The notes under the pieces are model-generated. The model saw nothing but the letters and a program-made list of their open reading frames with translations. It was not told where the DNA came from and ran no database searches. A DNA stretch of 13,969 nt from Treponema sp. (GTDB taxonomy: Bacteria; Spirochaetota; Spirochaetia; Treponematales; Breznakiellaceae). Positions 4,221 to 12,209 of the stretch are shown in pieces. The DNA lies in NCBI GenBank assembly GCA_009786715.1, contig WQRN01000041.1, positions 1 to 13,969 of the forward strand, read 5' to 3'. The stretch's first letter is position 1, and each line of letters starts with the position of its first letter. The translations under genes and the position numbers were made by a program.

Positions 4221-6500
4221 ATGGCAACCCAGTTATCACCCTACCGCTTAAGCAAGGCGCGTGATGTTTATAACTATTTTAATATTTTTAACGCCATTTC
4301 ATGGAACCTGCTTGTTGGGATAATTATCACTCTTTTTGCTCTTAGGCTTGGCGCGTCTCCCACCTATATTGGGCTTTTGGGTTCAACTTTTTATATTGCG
4401 TTATTTTTACTTCCCTTTGGAAAATTACTTACGAGACGATTTTCGATAATTGGTATTTTTTCTTTTACATGGATAGCAAGATCCGTTTGCATGGTATTAG
4501 CGGTCGCGGCTCCTTTTGTCGATTATGCCGGGTATAGAAATACCGCTCTTTTGTTAATAATGCTTGGGGTGCTGCTATTCCATCTTATGCGCGGAATCGG
4601 AATGATCGGTAATAATCCCGTTTTAAGCCTTTTAGCGTCCGGTCCTGATCGCGGCAGTTATATGACGCAAGTTCAAATAATAAACAGTTCAATTGGAATG
4701 TTCGCAAGCTTTTTAATTGCGATGGTTCTTGGCATAGAGCCGCCCATTTTTATTTTTTCTATTTTACTCAGCGCCGGCGTTATTACAGGCGTTATAAGCG
4801 GATGTATTATTAAAAAAGTGCCTGAACCTGAAAAGCCGAAAGATGATCATGCAGCCAAATTAACGGATATTTTTAAAGATGCTTTTTCTCAGAATCATTT
4901 ACGGCATTTTATTTTTATATTTTTCCTTATTGTCCTGGTGTCCGGTGTTACGCGAACATTTATTGTTGTTTATGCGCGCGAAGTGTTTAATCATAATGAC
5001 GGATTAATTTCTCTTTATTCAGTATTCGGCGGTCTTGGTTATTTAATGGCGGGCATTATTGTTAAATTCCTTGTAGACAGGCTCGGCGCAAAACCGCTTT
5101 TTCTTGTCTGCGTTATTCTTGGAATTGCAAGTTTAGTTCCTGTTATTTTATTTCCGCAGTCGGCTTTAAATAATGTGACAGGATCAATTCTTTTTATGGT
5201 GTTCTTGTTTTTTATGCTGAACTTCGGTTTTCTCGGCTCCGAAGGAATTGCGCAGACTTATTTTTTAGGATTAATTCCCGCGGAAAAAATGCTGGATATG
5301 GGAATTTTATATTTCTTCATTCTTGGAGCGGCCGGCGCAGTCGGTACATTTCTTGGCGGGCTTCTTATTGATTTCTTACTTCTGATCGGTTTATCGCCGT
5401 TCATATCGTTTAAGATTCTTTATTTAATCATGTTTGCTTTGGCAATATTGGCTTTGGCAACGCATAAAAGAATGAAGCCATTAGGTTCTCTGCCGCTTTC
5501 GGACGCGCTTGAAGTTATTTTCTCTTTTAGAGATCTTCGCGCAATCAGTCTTTTGGATAAATTAAATAAAGCGCAGGATTCCCATGAAGAAGGATTGCTT
5601 CTTGAAGCGTTACAAGACACTCCATCACATCTTGCGACAGACGGACTTTTAGAAAGAGCGCGTTCTCCTAAACTTGCTACGCGGCAGGAAGCTGTAAGGG
5701 CTCTTGAAAAACTGAACAAGCTGAATAAAAACGCGGAAAAAGCGCTGCTTGATGATATTGCGAATAACCCTTTTACAACAGCTTATATTTCCGCGCGTAT
5801 TCTTGGCAATAAAAACTGCACAGATGCCGTTCCAAAGCTGAGGGAACTTTCAAGATCGGAAGATTATATGCTTGCGGGCGAATCTGTTATTGCGCTCGCG
5901 AAAATGAAAGATGAAGAATTCCGCCCTGAAATTGAAAAATTGGTATTTGAATCGCAAAACCCGAGGCTGAAAATTATGGGAGCGGAAGCGCTGGGATTTT
6001 ATCACAACAGCGAATCTATCCCTGTTTTATTGGATGTTTTGCGGGCAAAGGATCAGCCGCCGTATCTCAGAGACGAGGTTATTCTGGCGATCGCGGCGAT
6101 TGTAGATACGCAGAAAAAGTTTTATAATATTCTCGCGCGTTACAGCGCAGATAACGCGCTTGCGGCTACGCTGGCGGCAGATGAAGCGGAAGCAACGATT
6201 GAATTTGTTAATAAAGCATTAGACAGAAAGAAATCCAAAAACTGCGTTTTAACGATAAGTTCATTTGCCGGAAATTTCCAAAATGCTGTTGACAATTATT
6301 TTAAGAGCGGCAGCGGAGAGGAATTATCACGCTGGATTACGGAGCTTCCTGATGAATATTCAAGAACAACAAGCGCTGTAAGAGCGGTGTTTTCTCAGGC
6401 TGTGATCGACAATGATTTAAGCGGACATGATTGCCTTCGCTTGTTGATTGTTCACTGGGCCGCGCAGGAGCTGCGTATTTGGGCGGCGACGCTTAAGTAA
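4221..6500 (+). CDS. MFS transporter with C-terminal HEAT-like repeat tail
   Basis: 759 residues. Residues about 20-415 form a major-facilitator fold of 12 or so membrane helices, with a short basic inter-helix loop (LLTRRFS, 69-75) where the MFS loop 2-3 motif lies, and a charged central loop (KKVPEPEKPKDDH, 198-210) between the two halves. After KRMKPLGSLP the chain turns soluble. From about 440 to 670 it shows alpha-helical pairs of HEAT/PBS-lyase type, for example RSPKLATRQEAVRALEKL, AVPKLRELSRSEDYMLAGESVIALAKM, NPRLKIMGAEALGFY and SIPVLLDVL...LRDEVILAIAAI. MFS proteins are normally 400-450 residues, so the 340-residue cytoplasmic tail is notable. The substrate cannot be read from sequence. 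MATE follows 46 nt later on the same strand, so the two may be co-transcribed. The start is set by the N-terminal MATQLSPYRLSKA before helix 1; no Shine-Dalgarno sequence is seen. Confidence 0.85.
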   Translation: MATQLSPYRLSKARDVYNYFNIFNAISWNLLVGIIITLFALRLGASPTYIGLLGSTFYIALFLLPFGKLLTRRFSIIGIFSFTWIARSVCMVLAVAAPFVDYAGYRNTALLLIMLGVLLFHLMRGIGMIGNNPVLSLLASGPDRGSYMTQVQIINSSIGMFASFLIAMVLGIEPPIFIFSILLSAGVITGVISGCIIKKVPEPEKPKDDHAAKLTDIFKDAFSQNHLRHFIFIFFLIVLVSGVTRTFIVVYAREVFNHNDGLISLYSVFGGLGYLMAGIIVKFLVDRLGAKPLFLVCVILGIASLVPVILFPQSALNNVTGSILFMVFLFFMLNFGFLGSEGIAQTYFLGLIPAEKMLDMGILYFFILGAAGAVGTFLGGLLIDFLLLIGLSPFISFKILYLIMFALAILALATHKRMKPLGSLPLSDALEVIFSFRDLRAISLLDKLNKAQDSHEEGLLLEALQDTPSHLATDGLLERARSPKLATRQEAVRALEKLNKLNKNAEKALLDDIANNPFTTAYISARILGNKNCTDAVPKLRELSRSEDYMLAGESVIALAKMKDEEFRPEIEKLVFESQNPRLKIMGAEALGFYHNSESIPVLLDVLRAKDQPPYLRDEVILAIAAIVDTQKKFYNILARYSADNALAATLAADEAEATIEFVNKALDRKKSKNCVLTISSFAGNFQNAVDNYFKSGSGEELSRWITELPDEYSRTTSAVRAVFSQAVIDNDLSGHDCLRLLIVHWAAQELRIWAATLK

Positions 6501-6546
6501 AATATATTAGAAGTTTGCATATATAATTTATTAGAAATGAGGGATT

Positions 6547-7959
6547 ATGTCTGAAGAAAAACCGGCATCCGCGCCGGATGCTGCAAGCAAAATCGGCACT
6601 GAACCTGTCGGTAAATTATTATTAAAATTCTCTGTTCCAGCGATTACAGGCATGGTTGTAAACGCGCTTTACAATTTTGTAGATCGTATTTTTGTAGGGC
6701 AGGGCGTAAACGAAATCGCTCTCGGCGGGCTGTCCCTCGTTCTGCCGCTGATGACAATTGGAATGGCGTTTGCGATGCTCTTTGGAATCGGAGCCGCAAA
6801 CATGATCTCAATGCGGCTTGGACAAGGACGAAGGCAGGAAGCGGAGAACGCTCTTGATCATTGTTTCTTTCTGCTGATAGGATCGGGCATTGCCGTAATG
6901 ATTGCCGGACTTGTATTTATCGATCCTATTCTTTCGATGATGGGGGCGGCAAAAGGAAGCGAAGCCCTCGGTTACGCGAAGGATTATTTTCGCATAACGC
7001 TATACGGCAGTATTTTTTTCATGGTAAGTTTCGGACTTTCTCACTGCACAAGGGCGCAGGGGTTTCCGGCTGTTACAATGATTGGAATGATTCTCGGCGC
7101 CGTTTTAAACATTATTTTTGACGCGATTTTTATTTTGTGGTTTAAGTGGGGAGTTCAAGGAGCGGCATGGGCGACAATTGTGGCTCAAGGTTGTTCTACA
7201 GCGTATATACTGAGATTTATATTAAGCAAGAAAGCGGTAGTAAGGCTTAATTTCCATATTTTAAAACCTGATTTTTCCATAGTTATGCAAATTATGGCTT
7301 TCGGCTCAGCCCAGTTTCTGATGCAATTTTTAATGTCTGTTGTTCAATTGTTAAACAACATGAGCGCAGGCTGGTACGGCGCCGCCGCGCTTGGCGTGGA
7401 TAACGGAGGCGATATAGCGCTGTCGGGAATGAGCATATTGGGAGCTGTGTTAATGCTGATATTAATGCCTGTGTTCGGCATTAATCAGGGGGCGCAGCCC
7501 ATACTTGGTTATAATTACGGAGCAAAATTGTTCCGCAGGGTATTACGCGCTTATATCGGAGCGATTGCCGCCGCTACTTCAATCTGCATAGTCGGTTTCG
7601 CTGTTGTGCAAATATTCTCTATTCAATTGGTAAGCATATTCGCGCCTGAAGTAAGCGGCGCGCTAAAAGAATTTGCGCCCCGCGCGATGAGAATAAACAT
7701 GCTTTTGCTTCCGCTTGCGGGTTTTCAAATTGTGTCAACTAACTTTTTTGTTGTTACAGGAAGGCCGAAAACATCGATACTTCTTTCGATGCTGCGGCAA
7801 TGTATCGCGTTAATACCGTGCATACTTATTTTTGGTAAATTCTGGGGTCTTTGGGGCGTAATTTACGCGACACCTGCCGTTGACGGCTTTTCGTTTATTA
7901 TTACAGGCTTATTAATCTGTTTTGAACTTAGAAAATTGTATAAAAAGAGCAAAGAATAG
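6547..7959 (+). CDS. MATE-family multidrug/Na+-coupled efflux transporter (MepA-like)
   Basis: 470 residues, 12 predicted membrane helices in two homologous halves, the normal MATE size. Family landmarks: EPVGKLLLKFSVPAITGMVVNALYNFVDRIFVGQGVN at the start (helix 1 and loop), GAANMISMRLGQGRRQEAE after helix 2, and GINQGAQPILGYNYGAK in the second half, typical of the DinF/MepA branch. Such proteins export cationic drugs or metabolites across the inner membrane in exchange for Na+ or H+. The real substrate is unknown. A GAGGG sequence at 6539-6543 gives a usable though close ribosome binding site, so the ATG at 6547 is well placed. It lies 46 nt after the MFS-HEAT gene and probably shares its transcript. 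A possible alternative is a polysaccharide-flippase relative, but the motifs favour MATE. Confidence 0.92.
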   Translation: MSEEKPASAPDAASKIGTEPVGKLLLKFSVPAITGMVVNALYNFVDRIFVGQGVNEIALGGLSLVLPLMTIGMAFAMLFGIGAANMISMRLGQGRRQEAENALDHCFFLLIGSGIAVMIAGLVFIDPILSMMGAAKGSEALGYAKDYFRITLYGSIFFMVSFGLSHCTRAQGFPAVTMIGMILGAVLNIIFDAIFILWFKWGVQGAAWATIVAQGCSTAYILRFILSKKAVVRLNFHILKPDFSIVMQIMAFGSAQFLMQFLMSVVQLLNNMSAGWYGAAALGVDNGGDIALSGMSILGAVLMLILMPVFGINQGAQPILGYNYGAKLFRRVLRAYIGAIAAATSICIVGFAVVQIFSIQLVSIFAPEVSGALKEFAPRAMRINMLLLPLAGFQIVSTNFFVVTGRPKTSILLSMLRQCIALIPCILIFGKFWGLWGVIYATPAVDGFSFIITGLLICFELRKLYKKSKE

Positions 7960-7984
7960 GCTGTTAACCGCTAATCTGTCCAAC

Positions 7985-8013
7985 TTGACAAGTGTTTTTC
8001 TTATATATATGCT
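7985..8013 (+). promoter_or_regulatory. pbp1A promoter, -10 six bases from the start codon
   Basis: A consensus TTGACA (7985-7990), a 17-nt spacer and TATGCT (8008-8013). Only CTAAAT separates the -10 from the ATG at 8020, so transcription should begin at or near the start codon. No Shine-Dalgarno sequence is present. Confidence 0.55.
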
Positions 8014-8019
8014 CTAAAT

Positions 8020-10758
8020 ATGGGTGAATCAAGCGGAAACGGCAAAATGTCAGTCTTTGCTGTCAGATTAATTGCCGTTCTCACAGTAATTGCTGTAATT
8101 ATTATCGGCGCAGGGCTTGGTTTATCATTGGCGATGACTACTAGCATCAAGAATCAGGAAAATTTTATTGAATTTGCTCCGGCTCTTCCCACTAGAATTT
8201 TAGATATTAACGGGAATTTAATTACAGAGTTTGCTTCTGACGAAAAGCGGGAACTCGTTTCTTTAAGTGAGCTGCCAAGGCATCTGATTTACGCTGTTCT
8301 TGCGCGCGAAGATCCCGATTTTTACAATCACAGAGGTTTTAGTATCCGCGCCATTACCCGCGCCGTGATCGGGCAGCTTCTTCGCAAAGAATGGGGCGGC
8401 GGTTCTACCATAACTCAGCAGGTAGCGGGCACTCTTTACGCTAACAGAAACGAACGCACCATCAAGCGAAAAATTAGAGAACTGTGGTGGGCTTTGCAGA
8501 TTGAAAGGCGTTATACGAAAAATGAAATTCTTGAAATCTATCTTAACTATATGCCGATGGGTCCGGGTACCTACGGCGTTGAGACTGCAAGCAGATACTT
8601 CTTTAAGAAAAGTTCGAGAGAGGTTAATCTTGCGGAGTCCGCGGTTCTGGCTGTTTTACTTTCCGGTCCGGCTCGTTTCGATCCGTTAAGAAATCCGAAT
8701 CTTGCTAGGAACCGTCAGCACTTTGTGCTTGAGCGGATGATTCAATTCGGCTATGCCGATAAAGACGAAGCTGAAGTATCATTTCAGGATTACTGGGATA
8801 ATTTTGACTGGACGCAGCCGGCTCTTTCCGCGTACCTTACGAGAGAGGATAAAGCGCCGTGGTTCAGCGAATATGTGCGCCGTGAGCTAGACGAGTTGAT
8901 GTACGGCACAAGGGATTATTACCGTGACGGTTATGTTGTTTACACAACGCTTAATCTTGAACATCAACAGGCCGCTCAAACTTACATGGAAAGAGGTCTT
9001 GAAAGAGGCAATAGAGAATACGCGGCATTAAACAGAAGAAGCAATATTCAAGCTGAAAGAATATTTCTTCCGATTGTGGATATGCTAACTCTTGTTTATG
9101 ACTTAACTGATATTCGCTCTGTTACATTCGAACAAAACGAAGTAAGAGCTGTTGCGCGTTACTCAAGAGCAATTAATCCCATTGTTGATATTGCGGCTCT
9201 TATTTTCGGCATTCCGGAATTAAAAGAAGCGACCGGAAGGGGTTTCGCGCAGTTACGTGAAAACACGGCGCAGAATCAGGTTGAAGGCGCCCTTATTACG
9301 ATAGAAAACGAAACAGGATATATCACCGCGATCATAGGCGGTTCAAAATACGATGAATCAAATCAGCTTATAAGGGCGACGCAGGCGAGCGTTCAGCCGG
9401 GTTCTTCATTTAAGCCTCTGTATTATTCCGCGGCAATCGACGCCCGCGTTGTTACATCCGCGACCATGATTTATGACATCCCAATGGCGTTTCACAACGA
9501 AGACGGCACGCCTTATGTTCCGAACAATTACGGCGGAGCATGGAGAGGCCCTATCTTGCTTTACAACGCGCTTTCGTTATCGCTGAATATTCCGGCTCTT
9601 AAAGTTTTGGAAATGGTCGGCTTTGACGCCGCAATAGCCAGATCTGCCGCGTTATTGGGCATAACAGACGAAGCGCAAATCCGCCGCGCGCTGCCGCGTT
9701 ATTATCCTCTTGGGTTAGGCGTCAATTCCACTTCGCCGCTTGCCATGGCAAGAGCGTTTGCTATATTCGCAAATCAGGGCAGAGTAGTCACTCCAATGGC
9801 GATACGCACTATAGAAGATCGCAACGGCAAAGTTGTATTCGATGTTGAAAGAGATATCCGCCAGAAGCAGCAGAGAATGGCGAATAACGGTCAGATTGTC
9901 AGCCCTCAAAACGCCTATGTTATGACAAGACTTCTTGAGTTTGGAGTAACAGCGGGAACTCTCGCGTTCGGCACGGAGGCAGGATCGAAATTTACTTACA
10001 GAGACAGCGAAGGCAGAACATACAGGATGCCTGTCGCCGGAAAGACAGGGACAACTCAAAACTGGGCGGATGCGTGGGTAATCGGATATACCCCTTATTA
10101 TACAACCGCTGTATGGTACGGTTTTGATAAACCGGGAAATTCTCTTGGAATATCGCAGACAGGAGCTGTGTTAGGCGGTCCTGTTTGGGGTGATTATATG
10201 CGCGATATAAACAGAGGTCTTCCGCAAAAAAGTTTCTCGCGTCCGTCCGGCGTTGTAGAAGTAACTGTTTGCAGAGGGTCAGGAAATTTAATGACTGAAA
10301 CCTGCAATCAGGGAGCGATAACTCTTCCATTCCTTGAAGGAACAACTCCGGTTCGCTACTGCGATCTTCACGGAGGATCATCTCCTCATGGTACAAGAAT
10401 GCCGGGTTCTTCAACGCGGCTTAATGACGTTAACATAGATCCGACTGTTTTGGATGACATTCCAAGAATTCAATTACCCGCGGATCTTTTCCCGGAATTA
10501 ATGGATTCACCGGCGCCGTCGAGGGGAAACCAGAATACCAGAACTCAGAGAAATCAGCGAAATACGCCAGTTAATCCGTATACCAGTCCTTTCCTTGATA
10601 ACAATACGTCCGCTTTTAATCCGTCTGAGGAGAATTATCACCACGAGCCTGATCCATTCGCCGACAGAGAAGTCCGTTTTGTTCCCGGCGAGGAAAATTC
10701 AATTGATTTCGCGCATGAAAACGATGATCACCTCCCCCCATGGAACCAAATGGAGTGA
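8020..10758 (+). CDS. Class A penicillin-binding protein 1A (transglycosylase/transpeptidase)
   Basis: 912 residues; polymerises and crosslinks peptidoglycan on the outer face of the inner membrane. One membrane anchor at about 13-38. GT51 glycosyltransferase domain at about 60-235: catalytic Glu97 in AREDPDFYNHRG, GGSTITQQ (127-134), and Glu172 in KNEILEIYLNYMPMGPGTYG. Transpeptidase domain at about 420-735: active-site SSFK (Ser462 to Lys465), SLN (521-523) and KTG (675-677, VAGKTGTTQNWADAW), all intact. Between the two domains, residues 305-420 form an insert. After about 740 comes a Cys-containing stretch (CRGSGNLMTETCNQG) seen in several PBP1A proteins. From about 800 there is an Asn/Pro/Arg-rich, probably disordered tail of about 110 residues. 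The start follows directly from the TTGACA promoter. No frameshift is seen. Confidence 0.95.
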   Translation: MGESSGNGKMSVFAVRLIAVLTVIAVIIIGAGLGLSLAMTTSIKNQENFIEFAPALPTRILDINGNLITEFASDEKRELVSLSELPRHLIYAVLAREDPDFYNHRGFSIRAITRAVIGQLLRKEWGGGSTITQQVAGTLYANRNERTIKRKIRELWWALQIERRYTKNEILEIYLNYMPMGPGTYGVETASRYFFKKSSREVNLAESAVLAVLLSGPARFDPLRNPNLARNRQHFVLERMIQFGYADKDEAEVSFQDYWDNFDWTQPALSAYLTREDKAPWFSEYVRRELDELMYGTRDYYRDGYVVYTTLNLEHQQAAQTYMERGLERGNREYAALNRRSNIQAERIFLPIVDMLTLVYDLTDIRSVTFEQNEVRAVARYSRAINPIVDIAALIFGIPELKEATGRGFAQLRENTAQNQVEGALITIENETGYITAIIGGSKYDESNQLIRATQASVQPGSSFKPLYYSAAIDARVVTSATMIYDIPMAFHNEDGTPYVPNNYGGAWRGPILLYNALSLSLNIPALKVLEMVGFDAAIARSAALLGITDEAQIRRALPRYYPLGLGVNSTSPLAMARAFAIFANQGRVVTPMAIRTIEDRNGKVVFDVERDIRQKQQRMANNGQIVSPQNAYVMTRLLEFGVTAGTLAFGTEAGSKFTYRDSEGRTYRMPVAGKTGTTQNWADAWVIGYTPYYTTAVWYGFDKPGNSLGISQTGAVLGGPVWGDYMRDINRGLPQKSFSRPSGVVEVTVCRGSGNLMTETCNQGAITLPFLEGTTPVRYCDLHGGSSPHGTRMPGSSTRLNDVNIDPTVLDDIPRIQLPADLFPELMDSPAPSRGNQNTRTQRNQRNTPVNPYTSPFLDNNTSAFNPSEENYHHEPDPFADREVRFVPGEENSIDFAHENDDHLPPWNQME

Positions 10759-10760
10759 TA

Positions 10761-10789
10761 TTGACTTAAGCCGATTATTAAGATATTCT
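10761..10789 (+). promoter_or_regulatory. Candidate promoter between the PBP gene and tRNA-Cys
   Basis: TTGACT (10761-10766), a 17-nt spacer and TATTCT (10784-10789), starting 2 nt after the PBP stop codon. Transcription would start near 10796 and pass through two hairpins before the tRNA. Only 2 nt separate the large inverted repeat from the tRNA, so the tRNA has no room for a promoter of its own further downstream. That supports this site. Confidence 0.45.
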
Positions 10790-10805
10790 GATTTTAATAA
10801 AGACA

Positions 10806-10830
10806 GAAGAAATCGCTTCATGATTTCTTC
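10806..10830 (+). repeat. Small perfect hairpin upstream of the terminator-like repeat
   Basis: GAAGAAATC (10806-10814) and GATTTCTTC (10822-10830) pair perfectly over 9 bp around a 7-nt loop (GCTTCAT). The next base after its right arm begins the larger repeat, so a transcript would carry two tandem hairpins. Confidence 0.6.
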
Positions 10831-10831
10831 A

Positions 10832-10872
10832 GCTTAAATAAAAAAATCCTAAAAGGATTTTTTTATTTAAGC
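10832..10872 (+). terminator. Perfect 19-3-19 inverted repeat, probable bidirectional intrinsic terminator
   Basis: GCTTAAATAAAAAAATCCT (10832-10850), AAA, and its exact reverse complement (10854-10872). The inner stem (AAAAAAATCCT/AGGATTTTTTT) has a seven-U run in its 3' arm, so it reads as a terminator on either strand, extended by a further 8 paired bases. It should end the PBP transcript. Because its right end is 2 nt from tRNA-Cys, readthrough is needed if the tRNA is made from an upstream promoter. Confidence 0.7.
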
Positions 10873-10874
10873 AA

Positions 10875-10946
10875 GGCGCCGTACCCAAGCGGTAAGGGAG
10901 CGGTCTGCAAAACCGTTATGCATCAGTTCGATTCTGATCGGCGCCT
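10875..10946 (+). tRNA. tRNA-Cys (anticodon GCA)
   Basis: 72 nt folding into a full cloverleaf: acceptor GGCGCCG (10875-10881) with CGGCGCC (10939-10945); D arm CCC/GGG with loop AAGCGGTAA; anticodon stem GCGGT/ACCGT with loop CTGCAAA and anticodon GCA at 10907-10909; 5-nt variable loop; T arm ATCAG/CTGAT with loop TTCGATT. The discriminator base is U (10946), the known identity base of tRNA-Cys. CCA is not encoded (CTC follows), so it must be added after processing. Confidence 0.96.
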
Positions 10947-10952
10947 CTCAAT

Positions 10953-12209
10953 ATGAATGAATCAAACACGTATTATATTGCCATCGTAATCTCGCTTTTA
11001 GTGCTGCTGAGTCTGTCAACTTTTTTTTCGTCGTGTGAAATGGCTTTTTCAACTTTGAATAGAATCAAACTTAAAAACATGGCTGTAAAAAGCAAGAGAG
11101 CGCTGTTTGTTCTTAAAATGCTGGAAACTTATGATAAAATTTTATCCACAGTTTTAATCGGCAACAATATTGTTAATATCGCGGCTTCCGCGCTTGCGGC
11201 GGCTCTTTTTATCGATCTTTTCGGACCCAAGGGCGTAAGTCTTGCCACTTTGATCATGACTATGCTTGTTCTTGTTATCGGCGACATTTCTCCGAAAGCT
11301 CTCGCAAAGGAAACGCCTGAATTAACGGCTCTTAGAAACGCGCCGCTATTGCGCTTTTTTGTTTATTTATTATCGCCCATCAATGTTATTATGACAGGCT
11401 GGAAAATACTGCTTATGAAAGTTTTTCCCGTTAAAGGCGATCGGGCAACCACGGAAGACGAGCTTTTAACATTTGTCGGAGAGGTTCGCCAGGAGGGCGC
11501 GATTAATATTCATGAAGAGCATATGATTCGCCAGGTAATTGAATTTGACGATCTTAGGGTTTATGAAATATTTACGCCGCGCGTAGATGTTGTCGCGATC
11601 TCAGAGGAATCCACAATTGAAGAAATTGATAAAAAATTCATTAGTACAGGTTTTTCGCGTCTGCCTGTTTACCGCGACAACATTGATAATATTACAGGCA
11701 TTATTCTTTTAAAAGATTTTTATCACAAGGTGATGAAGGGGCTTAATACGCCCGCGCAGGTTGTTAAGCCTGTGGTTTTTATTACAAAGACAATTAAAAT
11801 CGGCAAGCTGTTAAAAACCATGCAGGAAAAAAAAACGCATATCGCTGTAGTAGTTGATGAACACGGCGGCACTTTGGGAATCGTGACGATTGAGGATATT
11901 GTCGAAGAACTTGTAGGCGAAATTTGGGATGAACATGATAAAGTGGTAGAATCGGTTAAGAAAAACAGCGACGGCAGTTTTACAGTTTTGGGCGGCGTTA
12001 ACTTTAAAGATATGCTGGACGCGGTCGCTGTGAATGCTGACGCTGAAGAAATACCAGGCACCACTGTCGCAAACTGGATTATGGAAAATCTTGGAAGATT
12101 GCCTAAAGTTAATGAAGATTTAACGTGGAAAAATTTGACAATAAGAGTTTTAAAGGTTATAAAACAAAGAGTGATGGAAGTTAGAGTTACTGTAGGAGGT
12201 AATTTATGA
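10953..12209 (+). CDS. CNNM/CorC (HlyC)-family membrane protein with CBS pair
   Basis: 418 residues, typical for the family. Residues 1 to about 150 are the CNNM/DUF21 membrane domain: SSCEMAFSTLN with the conserved Ser/Glu in helix 1, LIGNNIVNI, and GDISPKALAKE (the family G-[DE]-x-x-P-K). Two CBS domains follow at about 205-330 (MIRQVIEFDDLRVYEIFTPR, then VVVDEHGGTLGIVTIEDIVEELVGEI), and a CorC_HlyC domain at about 338-415 (DGSFTVLGGVN...). Members of this family are linked to Mg2+/Na+ transport and to nucleotide (ATP) sensing by the CBS pair. The haemolysin name is historical. The gene starts 7 nt after tRNA-Cys and has no Shine-Dalgarno sequence; the next ATG lies inside helix 1, so this start stands. 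Its stop overlaps the 5'-nucleotidase start by 4 nt (ATGA). Confidence 0.92.
   Translation: MNESNTYYIAIVISLLVLLSLSTFFSSCEMAFSTLNRIKLKNMAVKSKRALFVLKMLETYDKILSTVLIGNNIVNIAASALAAALFIDLFGPKGVSLATLIMTMLVLVIGDISPKALAKETPELTALRNAPLLRFFVYLLSPINVIMTGWKILLMKVFPVKGDRATTEDELLTFVGEVRQEGAINIHEEHMIRQVIEFDDLRVYEIFTPRVDVVAISEESTIEEIDKKFISTGFSRLPVYRDNIDNITGIILLKDFYHKVMKGLNTPAQVVKPVVFITKTIKIGKLLKTMQEKKTHIAVVVDEHGGTLGIVTIEDIVEELVGEIWDEHDKVVESVKKNSDGSFTVLGGVNFKDMLDAVAVNADAEEIPGTTVANWIMENLGRLPKVNEDLTWKNLTIRVLKVIKQRVMEVRVTVGGNL

Noticed and set aside
9715..10414. Two long minus-strand frames (114 and 140 codons) inside the PBP gene
   Set aside because: Antisense shadows of an intact transpeptidase domain, with no promoter, ribosome binding site or family match.
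10595..10837. Plus-strand 80-codon frame overlapping the PBP tail
   Set aside because: A frame shadow of the low-complexity tail that runs into the hairpins; no start signal.
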